Source: JBEEFP01 sp041166085
GTDB taxonomy: Bacteria; Actinomycetota; Acidimicrobiia; Acidimicrobiales; JAFATL01
Length of the DNA: 64,000 bases
Assembly: GCA_041166085.1 (NCBI GenBank)
Contig: JBEEFP010000007.1
Coordinates: forward strand, 1-64,000
Reading direction: 5' to 3'
In this document: positions 26,206 to 33,413 of the stretch, piece by piece
Layout: each line of letters begins with the position of its first letter
Position numbering within the stretch: position 1 is the first letter of the stretch
The notes under the pieces: model-generated
The model's input: the letters and a program-made list of their open reading frames with translations, nothing else
Databases searched by the model: none
What the model was told of the DNA's origin: nothing
Program-made: the position numbers and the translations under genes

Positions 26206-27543
26206 TCAGCCGAGGAAGTCGCTGACGATCGCGTCCCACAGCTCGACGGCCATGTGCAGCGACTCGACGTCGACGCGCTCGTTGTCGCCGTGGCCCATGG
26301 TGGCCAGGTCGTCGAGCGAGGTCTTGGCGCTGAAGATGCCGAAGCCGTACGCGGCGGTACCGAAGTGGCGGCGGAAGTGTCGGGCGTCGGTGGTGCCCAC
26401 CATCCGCATGGGCAGGAGCCTCGCGTCGGGGTAGAAGCGGCGGCCGGCGCGCGCCATGGCGTCCACCAAGGGCGACTCCGGTGGGGACGCGGTCGCCACG
26501 TCGTCGGGGCGTTCGAACCGCACCTCGACCTCCGCAGCCAGGTCGCCGAGGGCGGTATCGATCATCTCCCTGACCTGCTCGGCGCCGTCGCCCGGGAGCG
26601 TGCGGATGTCGAGGCCGATCTCCGCCTCCTCCGGGATGATGTTGAGCTTGCTGCCAGCGTGCATCAGCGTGGGCGTGATGGTGGTGTGCGTGCACGAGTA
26701 GGCCATCTTCGAGATGCCGGGCGGGAGAACGCCGATGGCGTCGACGAACCCCTCCTCGGTGAGCAGCGGACCGGCCAGCTCCTCGGGGACGCCGAGGCCT
26801 TCGACGAAGCGCCGCCACGCGTCGTCCAGCCGCGTCGCGGGCTGATGGTCCGCCAAGCGGCGGATGACCTCGGCCGCTTTCAGCAGCGCGTTGTCGGAGC
26901 GGAAGGGCATCGATCCGTGCCCTGGGGTGCCCGTGAGGCGGAGGGTGGCCCACATGGGTCCCTTCTCCTCCGCGAGGTACGGCAGGCGAACGCCCGACGG
27001 TGTCGGCAGCGGGAAGCCGCCCGACTCGGTGATGGCGTAATCGCAGCGCACCGCGTCGGGCGCATCGAGGGCAAGGTGCTCGGCGCCGTAGTGCCCGCCT
27101 GCCTCCTCGTCGGCCACTGCCGCGACGACGAGCGTGCCGCGCGGACGGAACCCGCGGTCGGCCATGCGCCGTACAGCCACGACCATCGAGGCGGTCACGT
27201 TGAACATGTCGATGGCCCCGCGGCCCCAGACGTAGCCGTCGATGAGCTCGCCTCCGAATGGGTCGTGCTCCCACCGGGCCGCGTTGACGGGCACCACGTC
27301 GGTGTGGCCGAGCAGGCACAGCGTCGGCGCGTCCGGGTCGGTGCCCTCGATGCGCGCGACGAGGCTCGTGCGCCCGGGCGCAGCGTGGTGACGCTCGACG
27401 TCGAGCCCACCTCCTTCGAGGTAGGTCTGCAGGAGGTCGGCGTTGCGTACCTCGTCGCCGGAGTCGACGTCGCCGTCGTTCACGCAGCGGTTGCGGATCA
27501 GCTCCTGGGTGAGAGCGACGACGTCGGCGATCTCGTGGGCCAT
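26206..27543 (-). CDS. M20 family metallopeptidase / amidohydrolase
   Basis: 445 aa. The dinuclear zinc site is readable: His in LLGHTDVVPV, Asp in WGRGAIDM, Glu pair in AVADEEAGGHYG, Asp/Glu in YAITESGG, and a late His in TMGHGDNERV. A dimerisation domain containing HGSMPFRSDNALLKAAEVI sits in the middle. Members cleave small peptides or N-acyl amino acids (ArgE, DapE, carboxypeptidase G2, dipeptidases); which one cannot be decided. It follows a TetR gene on the same strand (12-bp gap), so they may form an operon. Confidence 0.88.
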   Translation of the reverse strand: MAHEIADVVALTQELIRNRCVNDGDVDSGDEVRNADLLQTYLEGGGLDVERHHAAPGRTSLVARIEGTDPDAPTLCLLGHTDVVPVNAARWEHDPFGGELIDGYVWGRGAIDMFNVTASMVVAVRRMADRGFRPRGTLVVAAVADEEAGGHYGAEHLALDAPDAVRCDYAITESGGFPLPTPSGVRLPYLAEEKGPMWATLRLTGTPGHGSMPFRSDNALLKAAEVIRRLADHQPATRLDDAWRRFVEGLGVPEELAGPLLTEEGFVDAIGVLPPGISKMAYSCTHTTITPTLMHAGSKLNIIPEEAEIGLDIRTLPGDGAEQVREMIDTALGDLAAEVEVRFERPDDVATASPPESPLVDAMARAGRRFYPDARLLPMRMVGTTDARHFRRHFGTAAYGFGIFSAKTSLDDLATMGHGDNERVDVESLHMAVELWDAIVSDFLG

Positions 27544-27555
27544 GGCCCTCGAAGG

Positions 27556-28131
27556 TTAGGAGGGGAGGGCGGCCTGTACGGCCGCGACCGCGGCGGCCCC
27601 GGCGATGTGCAGCGGCTCGGTGGTTCGCAGCGCGCGCGTGAAGATGAACGCGCCCTCGAGCAACGAGAGCATCTCGAAGGCCAGCTCCCTCGCCCGCGCG
27701 GACTCGATGCCGGCGTGCGCGAAGTAGGCGGCGGCCCCGTCGAGCCAACTGGTGAACACGTCGGCCGTCGCTTCGCGCATGGTCTCGCTGGTGCTGGCCA
27801 CCTCGAGCGCCACCGTCGCGATGGGACAGGCATCGGCGTAGTCCGTCTCGACGAGGTGCTCGACCGCGCCGCTGAAGAAGTTCCCGACCGCGCTCACGAC
27901 GTCGGGAGCCTCCGACGCGATGGTCACGAACAGCTGCAGGTACATGGCGCCCGACCAGCGGATCACCGCGGCGCCGAGCTCCTCCTTGCCGCCGGGAAAG
28001 AAGTGGTAGATCGACCCGAACGGTGCGGCCGCGTCGGCCGCGATCTGCTTCACGCCCGTCCCCGTGTAGCCCTGGCGCCGGAACAGCTCCGCGCTCGCGT
28101 CCAGGATGCGGTCCCTCGTCTCGGCTGGCAT
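27556..28131 (-). CDS. TetR-family transcriptional regulator
   Basis: 191 aa. The N-terminal HTH (about 8-50) reads TRDRILDASAELFRRQGYTGTGVKQIAADAAAPFGSIYHFFPGGKEEL. The C-terminal ligand-binding part, with TDYADACPIATVALEVA, resembles the LmrA/YxaF subgroup of repressors. It is followed by the M20 peptidase gene and diverges from a small membrane-protein gene. The imperfect palindrome at 28158-28177 is a plausible operator for both directions. Confidence 0.9.
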   Translation of the reverse strand: MPAETRDRILDASAELFRRQGYTGTGVKQIAADAAAPFGSIYHFFPGGKEELGAAVIRWSGAMYLQLFVTIASEAPDVVSAVGNFFSGAVEHLVETDYADACPIATVALEVASTSETMREATADVFTSWLDGAAAYFAHAGIESARARELAFEMLSLLEGAFIFTRALRTTEPLHIAGAAAVAAVQAALPS

Positions 28132-28157
28132 CGACCCGTCCCTCCCCGCTACCTTGC

Positions 28158-28177
28158 TTAGTAGAACAATCTATCAA
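28158..28177. promoter_or_regulatory. Candidate TetR operator
   Basis: TAGA-ACAA-TCTA (28162-28173), with partly symmetric TTAG/TCAA flanks, forms an imperfect palindrome. It sits in an unusually AT-rich stretch of the 80-bp divergent region between the TetR gene and the 149-aa membrane-protein gene. Confidence 0.4.
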
Positions 28178-28211
28178 CTTTGGCGTTGCTTCGAGTGGAC
28201 GGAGGCCCGGT

Positions 28212-28661
28212 ATGGATCGAGCGGAGCGCACCCTCAGGACGGTCGGCGTGGTCTTCCTCGCCGCCCTCCTCCTGCACGGCTTCGACCACCTGCGCCGGGG
28301 GTTCGACGTGATCACCCCGCAGGTGTTCTGGCTCGGCAACCTGCAGTTGACCCTCGCGGTGGTCGCCGTCGTGCTGGTGTTCCGGCGCCACTGGTGGGCC
28401 CCGGCGGCGGCGGTTGCCGTCGGCCTGCCGAGCGCCATCGGATTCACCGCCGCCCATCTGCTGCCCCACTGGAGCGCGTTCAGCGACCCCTTCACCGGCG
28501 CGGCAGTGGCTCCCCACGTCACTGCGCTGTCGTGGGTGGCGGCCCTGTTCGAGATCGCCGCCGATCTGGCCTTTGCGTGGGCCGGGCTCGCCGTCTTGCG
28601 CGTGCGGCAGACTCAGGGGCCATGGCCGTCGAGCTCCTCTATCTCACCGACGCCTACCTGA
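28212..28661 (+). CDS. Small four-helix membrane protein, unknown
   Basis: 149 aa with four predicted membrane helices (about 10-30, 35-58, 62-82 and 100-128) and conserved-looking His and Trp residues (LLHGFDHLRRG, HWWAP, HLLPHW). I do not recognise the family. It is divergent from the TetR gene and may be its target. Its last 40 bp overlap the alaX start, so either coupling occurs or the true end is less certain than the start. Confidence 0.65.
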   Translation: MDRAERTLRTVGVVFLAALLLHGFDHLRRGFDVITPQVFWLGNLQLTLAVVAVVLVFRRHWWAPAAAVAVGLPSAIGFTAAHLLPHWSAFSDPFTGAAVAPHVTALSWVAALFEIAADLAFAWAGLAVLRVRQTQGPWPSSSSISPTPT

Positions 28662-29332
28662 CCCGGTTCAGCGCGACCGTGACGGCGGTGGACGGCTCGC
28701 GGGTGGCCCTCGATCGCACCGCGTTCTATCCGACGGGCGGCGGCCAGCCCCACGACGCCGGCACCCTGGCCGGCGCACGGGTCACCGAGGTCCGCAAGGA
28801 AGGCGACCACGTCTGGCACACGCTCGACGGCCCCTTGCCCTCGGTCGGCGACGAGGTCGCCGGGGAGATCGACTGGGACCGCCGGCACGGCCTCATGCGC
28901 ACCCACACCGCGCTGCACGTGCTGTGTGGCGTCATCTGGAACGAGTGGGGCAAGGCGGTGACGGGCGGCAACATGGAACCCTTGACCGCCCGGATGGATT
29001 TCGAGTTCGACCCGTTGCCCGAGGGCTTTGGCCGAACGGTGGAGGAGCTGGTGAACAAGGAGCTCGCCGCGGCCCGGCCCATCGAGGTCGCCTTCCTTCC
29101 CCGCGACACGGCGGTCACCGACGAGGACCTCATCCGCACCAAGGTGAACATGATCCCCGAGTCGGTGCGGGAGATCCGGGTCGTCGACATCGTGGGCCTG
29201 GACAAGCAAGCCGACGGCGGCACCCACGTGCGCAGCACCGACGAGGTGGGCCGCATCCGTGTCCTGAAGACCGAGTCGAAGGGCAAGGGCAACAAGCGCA
29301 TCCGCATCGAGGTGGTCGACGTCGATGGGTGA
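28622..29332 (+). CDS. alaX: Alanyl-tRNA editing protein AlaX
   Basis: 236 aa. Free-standing AlaX hydrolyses mischarged Ser/Gly-tRNA(Ala). The zinc motif HTALH (about residues 99-103) and the beta-barrel TAFYPTGGGQPHD are present. The second zinc motif reads ADGGTHVRST, with Asp where AlaRS-type editing domains carry Cys (CGGTH). The size fits AlaX-M. It starts within the preceding gene and its last 8 nt overlap larE, so the four genes from 28212 to 30358 look like one tightly packed transcript. Confidence 0.9.
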   Translation: MAVELLYLTDAYLTRFSATVTAVDGSRVALDRTAFYPTGGGQPHDAGTLAGARVTEVRKEGDHVWHTLDGPLPSVGDEVAGEIDWDRRHGLMRTHTALHVLCGVIWNEWGKAVTGGNMEPLTARMDFEFDPLPEGFGRTVEELVNKELAAARPIEVAFLPRDTAVTDEDLIRTKVNMIPESVREIRVVDIVGLDKQADGGTHVRSTDEVGRIRVLKTESKGKGNKRIRIEVVDVDG

Positions 29333-30122
29333 CCTCCTCGCCCTGCGCGCTCGGCTGGAGGAGCTGGGCGCGGTGACCGTCGCCTTCAGTGGCGGCGCCG
29401 ATTCCGCCTTCCTCGCGTGGGTCGCCAAGGACACCCTCGGGCCCGACCGCGCTGTCGCTGTCACCGCGGTCTCACCCTCGCTCGCCCCCGAGGAGCTGGC
29501 CGACTGCGAGGCGTTGGCCACCGAATGGGGCCTGCGGTGGGAACCGGTGGAGACCGACGAGCTCGCCGATCCGCAGTACTCCGTCAACGACGGCGAGCGG
29601 TGCTACCACTGCAAGACCGAGCTGATGTCCGTCCTGGCCCCTCGCGCCGAAGCGGCGGGCGCCGTCGCCGTGCTCGGTGTGAACGTCGACGATCTCGGCG
29701 ACCACCGTCCCGGGCAGCGAGCCGCGGCCGAGAGGGGTGCGGTGTTCCCGTTGGTGGACGCCGGCTTCACCAAGGCCGACGTGCGCGAGACGTCGAGAGG
29801 GCTCGGCCTGCGCACCTGGGACAAGCCCGCCGCCGCCTGTCTGGCGTCTCGGGTGCCATACGGGACGACCGTGACGCTGGGCGTGCTCGAGTCGGTGGCC
29901 AACGCCGAGAGCGGCCTCCGCGCCCTCGGCTTCAGACAGCTGCGCGTCCGCCACTACGGCGACTTGGCCCGGGTGGAGCTCGACGAGGCCGAGCTCGAGG
30001 CTGCAGTGGCGCGCCGGGCCGAGGTGGTGGCGGCAGTACGGTCGGCGGGCTACACCTACGTCACCCTCGACCTCGAGGGTTTCCGCTCGGGGAACTTGAA
30101 CCAGGGACTGGGGACGACATGA
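29325..30122 (+). CDS. larE: ATP-dependent sacrificial sulfur transferase LarE
   Basis: 265 aa. The PP-loop ATP-pyrophosphatase motif FSGGADSAFLAW lies at about 21-32, CYHCKTEL at 93-100, and Cys172 in KPAAACLASRVPYG. The last corresponds to the cysteine that donates its sulfur in Lactiplantibacillus LarE. LarE builds the thiocarboxylates of the nickel-pincer cofactor used by lactate racemase-like enzymes. LarB, LarC and a racemase are absent here, so its acceptor may differ. It overlaps alaX by 8 nt and the NIL gene by 4 nt. Confidence 0.92.
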   Translation: MGDLLALRARLEELGAVTVAFSGGADSAFLAWVAKDTLGPDRAVAVTAVSPSLAPEELADCEALATEWGLRWEPVETDELADPQYSVNDGERCYHCKTELMSVLAPRAEAAGAVAVLGVNVDDLGDHRPGQRAAAERGAVFPLVDAGFTKADVRETSRGLGLRTWDKPAAACLASRVPYGTTVTLGVLESVANAESGLRALGFRQLRVRHYGDLARVELDEAELEAAVARRAEVVAAVRSAGYTYVTLDLEGFRSGNLNQGLGTT

Positions 30123-30358
30123 AGAACGTGCGGGTGCGGCTCACCTTCCCCGAGTCGATGATCAAGCAGCCGATCATCGGGCGCATGGTGCGCGAGTTCG
30201 ACGTGATGCCCAACATCCGACGGGCGAACGTGGAGGAGACCGTCGGCTGGATCATCTGCGAGCTGGGCGGCGAGGACGGCGACGTCGAGGGCGCCATCGA
30301 ATGGCTGCACGACCTCGGTATCCAGGTCGACCGGCTCGGCGACGTCGTCGAGAGCTGA
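30119..30358 (+). CDS. NIL-domain protein
   Basis: 79 aa, essentially one NIL domain: VRLTFPESMIKQPIIGRMVREFDVMPNIRRANVEET...GWIICELGG. NIL domains act as regulatory methionine-binding domains in MetN and occur in proteins of sulfur assimilation. Its ATG lies in the larE stop (ATGA), implying joint translation. With larE it suggests a sulfur-transfer task. The partner is unknown. Confidence 0.88.
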   Translation: MKNVRVRLTFPESMIKQPIIGRMVREFDVMPNIRRANVEETVGWIICELGGEDGDVEGAIEWLHDLGIQVDRLGDVVES

Positions 30359-30367
30359 GCCTCGCTC

Positions 30368-30949
30368 GTGCGCCGGTTGTTGGTGCTCGTGGTGCTGCTC
30401 GCGGTCGTCGGGCTGGTGTCCGACGTCGGGCTCAAGGCGCTGGCCGAGTCCCAGATCGAGACGACCGCCCAGCAGGAAGCACCGGGCGCGTCGGCCGACG
30501 CCGCCATTCCGGTGTTCCCGTTCCTCCCGCCCCTGCTGTTCGGAGGCAAGGTCGACGAGGTGTCCGTGCACCTGGCGCACGTGCCAGCTGGACCGGCCTT
30601 CTTCGACCGGCTCGACTTCGACCTGCACGGCGTCCAGATCAGCAGGAGCGTCCTCCTGCATCAGCGCAGGGTGAAGCTCGTGCACATCGACCGCGGCACC
30701 GTGAGCGCAGTGGTGCAGTTGCCGGCGATCACCCGAGCTCTCCCGCTCACAGGCCTCACCGCGCGCGTCGTTGGGCGTTCCGTCGTCGTGCGGGGCCCGG
30801 GTGGCGTCTCGGTGTCCATCCCGATGCCACGGGCGTCGCTCGTCCCGTGCCAGGGCACGGCCCGCCTCGAGGCCGGCGCGGTGCGGATCTCCTGCACCCT
30901 CCAGGACGTGCCCCCCGCCCTCGTCGACGCCATCAACTCGAGCGGCTGA
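30368..30949 (+). CDS. DUF2993 (LmeA-like) exported lipid-binding protein
   Basis: 193 aa. An N-terminal membrane helix or signal peptide (RRLLVLVVLLAVVGLVSDVGLKALAES) precedes a beta-rich domain typical of DUF2993, with VDEVSVHLAHVP, FDRLDFDLHGVQI and TGLTARVVGRSVVV segments. In mycobacteria the family member LmeA is a phosphatidylinositide-binding factor for lipomannan elongation. The role here is inferred only as envelope lipid binding. It starts with GTG 10 bp after the NIL gene. Confidence 0.8.
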   Translation: MRRLLVLVVLLAVVGLVSDVGLKALAESQIETTAQQEAPGASADAAIPVFPFLPPLLFGGKVDEVSVHLAHVPAGPAFFDRLDFDLHGVQISRSVLLHQRRVKLVHIDRGTVSAVVQLPAITRALPLTGLTARVVGRSVVVRGPGGVSVSIPMPRASLVPCQGTARLEAGAVRISCTLQDVPPALVDAINSSG

Positions 30950-30953
30950 GCGT

Positions 30954-31238
30954 TCAACCCGCGACGGGCGTCCACGTGGGGAAGCTGACGTGCTCGACGC
31001 CCAGGTGCTCGACGATCCGGCCCTTGCGCGCCAGCTCGTGCAAGCAGCGAGGCCCATCCTCCATCCCGGCCATGCGCAGGTAGTCGGCCACCGTCACGAG
31101 GAGCGGGCCCTGGTCGACGTCGCCCGGCCGCACCAAGGCCTCGACCTCGAGGGTGGGGCGGCACGGGTTGGTCCCGTCGACGGCGTAGCAGTGGTAGACG
31201 ACTCCTTCGAAGACGGAGAGGGCCCGGATGCGCATCAT
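30954..31238 (-). CDS. Hypothetical small protein
   Basis: 94 aa from ATG at 31238 (a second ATG follows directly). The sequence is acidic to neutral (ALSVFEGVVYHCYAVDGTNPCRP, LLVTVADYLRMAGMEDG, CLHELARKGRIVEHLGVEHV) with three Cys and no recognisable motif. It is convergent to the DUF2993 gene (4-bp gap) and divergent from the 141-aa gene (6-bp gap). Its compact fit between neighbours and lack of a better ORF support it being real. Confidence 0.6.
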   Translation of the reverse strand: MMRIRALSVFEGVVYHCYAVDGTNPCRPTLEVEALVRPGDVDQGPLLVTVADYLRMAGMEDGPRCLHELARKGRIVEHLGVEHVSFPTWTPVAG

Positions 31239-31244
31239 GGGAGC

Positions 31245-31670
31245 ATGGACCAGTTGACGGAGACGGCCCAAGCGCTGGCGGACGCGGTCGAGGCCGCCCT
31301 GCCGAGGTGGGTCGAGGACGCGGTCGTCCGCCGGGCCGGCAGGGCTCTCCCGACAGCCCAGGCGGCGGGGGTGCAGGCGACGGCCGACGTCGTCCCCAGG
31401 TTGCGCGCCCTGCTCGCCACCGACATCGACAGCCAGCGCACCAACCCGCTCGCGATCCTGCGCGAGGCCACGCGGTACCCGACCGAGGTGCTGCGGGCCG
31501 CCGGGGTCGCGCCCGTCGAGCGCGACGACTTCCAGCGTGACCGGTTCCCCGACGACGCGTACGACCTGGTGCCCGTGTCGTTCGCCGACCTGGGTCCCGA
31601 GGTCGCGGAGGCCGGCATCGCATGGGGAGCGGCCAAGGCGTGGACCCACCGGCAACGGCACTCCTCGTGA
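31245..31670 (+). CDS. Conserved-looking hypothetical protein
   Basis: 141 aa, mostly helical. The central segment TNPLAILREATRYPTEVLRAAGVAPVERDDFQRDRFPDDAYDLVPVSF, with its charged and aromatic residues, looks conserved, but I do not recognise the family. Its stop overlaps the GTG start of the receiver-like gene (GTGA), and that gene overlaps the flavoprotein gene in the same way. The three are therefore one translation unit. Confidence 0.75.
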   Translation: MDQLTETAQALADAVEAALPRWVEDAVVRRAGRALPTAQAAGVQATADVVPRLRALLATDIDSQRTNPLAILREATRYPTEVLRAAGVAPVERDDFQRDRFPDDAYDLVPVSFADLGPEVAEAGIAWGAAKAWTHRQRHSS

Positions 31671-31963
31671 CCATCCTCGCCTACGTCCCCGACCTGATGG
31701 ACCGATCACGATTCGGGGGTGTGACGGTGGAGTTCGTGTCCGACCCGGAAGCGCTCGAAGGAGCCGGCGCGGACGACATCGTCGTCGTCGACCTCTCGCG
31801 CCCCGCGGTGCTCGCCGTCCTGCCCCGGGTGCGCGCCCGGCGAACCATCGGGTTCGGCAGCCACGTCGATCGGGAACGTCTGGACGCAGCGCGCGCTGCT
31901 GGCTGCGACGAGGTGATGGCCCGCTCGGAGTTCTTCCGCCGCGTGAAGGAGGTGCTGTCGTGA
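31667..31963 (+). CDS. Receiver-like (degenerate CheY-fold) small protein
   Basis: 98 aa. The alternating beta/alpha pattern and DIVVVDLSRPAVLAVLPRVR resemble a response-regulator receiver with an Asp at the phospho-acceptor position. However, the acidic pair of strand 1 is missing (ILAYVPDLMD) and the strand-5 Lys-Pro is replaced (EVMARSEFF). It is shorter than a normal receiver (about 120 aa). It may be a pseudo-receiver that works by protein contacts. It is coupled to both neighbours by GTGA overlaps. Confidence 0.7.
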   Translation: MTILAYVPDLMDRSRFGGVTVEFVSDPEALEGAGADDIVVVDLSRPAVLAVLPRVRARRTIGFGSHVDRERLDAARAAGCDEVMARSEFFRRVKEVLS

Positions 31964-33309
31964 CGGACCGGTTGGTGGTGATCGGCGGTGACGCGGCGGG
32001 CATGGCCGGCGCGGCCCAGGCGCGGCGTCGCCGGCCTGACCTCGACATCGTGGCGCTGGAGAAGGGTCGGTGGACGAGCTACTCCGCGTGCGGCATCCCC
32101 TACGTGGTCGGCGGCACCGTCGCCGGTCTCGACGAGCTGGTGGCCCGCTCGGCCGAGGTGCATCGGTCCCAGCACAACATCGACGCCCGCACCGAGCACG
32201 AGGCGATGGCCATCGACCTCGACAGACGTGAGGTGGAGGTGCGGGACCACGCCCACGACCGCACGTACCGCATCGCGTTCGACATCCTGCACATCGGCAC
32301 GGGTGCCAAGCCGCTGCGCCCCGACCTGCCCGGCATCGACGACGAGCACATCCACGGCGTGCAGACGCTCGAGGACGGCGCCCACCTCCTCGGCCACGTG
32401 GGTGGCGGCGCGCCGGAGGGCGGCGGCCGGGCCGTCGTCGTGGGCGGCGGGTACATCGGCTTGGAGATGGCCGAGGCCTTCCTGCAGCGAGGCTGGCGCC
32501 AGGTCACCGTGGTCGATCACGCGCCCGAGGTCATGGGCACGCTCGACCCCGACATGGGCGCGCTGGTGAGCCAGGCCATGCGCGACGAGGGCATCGACGT
32601 GCGTTGTGACACGGGAGTGACCGGTTTCGAAGACGGCGTCGTCCACACCACCGACGGACCGATCGAGCACGACCTCGTCGTCCTCGGACTCGGGGTCGTG
32701 CCCAACACCGCGCTGGCCGAGGAGGCCGGGCTCGAGCTCGGACCGCGACGTTCCATCGCCGTCGACCGGCGACAGCACACGTCGGCCGAGGGCGTGTGGG
32801 CGGCCGGCGACTGCTGCCGCTCGTTTCACCGCATCGCCGACGAGTGGGTGCACATCGCGCTGGGCACGGTCGCCAACAAGCAGGGCCGCGTGGCCGGCAT
32901 CAACATCGGCGGCGGCTATGCGACGTTCCCGGGCGTCGTCGGCACCGCGGTGACCAAGCTGTGCTCGCTCGAAGTGGCGCGCACGGGGCTGAGCGAGCGC
33001 GAGGCCAGGCTGGCCGGGTTCGAGTTCGAGGCGGCCACGATCGAGAGCACGTCGCGAGCCGGGTACTACCCGGAGCCGGGCCGCCTCACGGTGAAGTTCG
33101 TGGTCGAACGGCGCTCGGGCCGCTTGCTCGGCGCCCAGATCGTCGGTCGGGAGGGAGCGGCCAAGCGCATCGACGTCGTCGCCACCGCCCTCACCGCAGG
33201 CATGACGGTGGAGGAGATGACCGCCCTCGACCTGTCCTACGCCCCGCCGTTCTCGCCCGTCTGGGACCCGATCCTGGTGGCCGCTCGCAAGGCCGCCGAC
33301 CTGGTCTGA
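31960..33309 (+). CDS. CoA-disulfide reductase-like FAD/NAD(P) oxidoreductase
   Basis: 449 aa. An N-terminal FAD-binding GGDAAGMAGAAQAR, then YSACGIPYVVGG with the single redox Cys at the position used by CoA-disulfide reductase and NADH oxidase/peroxidase. A second Rossmann motif VVVGGGYIGLEMAEAF binds NAD(P)H, and AAGDC contacts FAD. A C-terminal dimerisation domain follows. Substrate could be CoA disulfide, persulfide or a related low-molecular thiol. It ends the translationally coupled set 31245-33309. Confidence 0.9.
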   Translation: MTDRLVVIGGDAAGMAGAAQARRRRPDLDIVALEKGRWTSYSACGIPYVVGGTVAGLDELVARSAEVHRSQHNIDARTEHEAMAIDLDRREVEVRDHAHDRTYRIAFDILHIGTGAKPLRPDLPGIDDEHIHGVQTLEDGAHLLGHVGGGAPEGGGRAVVVGGGYIGLEMAEAFLQRGWRQVTVVDHAPEVMGTLDPDMGALVSQAMRDEGIDVRCDTGVTGFEDGVVHTTDGPIEHDLVVLGLGVVPNTALAEEAGLELGPRRSIAVDRRQHTSAEGVWAAGDCCRSFHRIADEWVHIALGTVANKQGRVAGINIGGGYATFPGVVGTAVTKLCSLEVARTGLSEREARLAGFEFEAATIESTSRAGYYPEPGRLTVKFVVERRSGRLLGAQIVGREGAAKRIDVVATALTAGMTVEEMTALDLSYAPPFSPVWDPILVAARKAADLV

Positions 33310-33324
33310 ACCTGAACGGACCAG

Positions 33325-33362
33325 TTCACCAGGTCGAAACAATCGAGTCATGAACGAGAAAC
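33325..33362 (+). promoter_or_regulatory. GlnR-like box upstream of amt
   Basis: Four half-sites with exact 6-bp spacing are visible: TTCAC (33325), GAAAC (33336), GTCAT (33347) and GAAAC (33358). The Streptomyces GlnR consensus is gTnAC-n6-GaAAC-n6-GtnAC-n6-GAAAC. The two GAAAC sites match perfectly, and the other two miss one position each. The box ends 51 bp before the amt start, as expected for nitrogen-starvation activation of amt-glnK-glnD. Confidence 0.7.
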
Positions 33363-33413
33363 AGACCCGGGCCAATCTGTCGCCGACCTTTCACGACCCC
33401 CCGAAGGAGGGTG

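Noticed and set aside
33310..33340. GAC-C/GGTC stem after the flavoprotein gene considered as terminator
   Set aside because: The stem is only 4 bp and coincides with the better supported GlnR-like sites.
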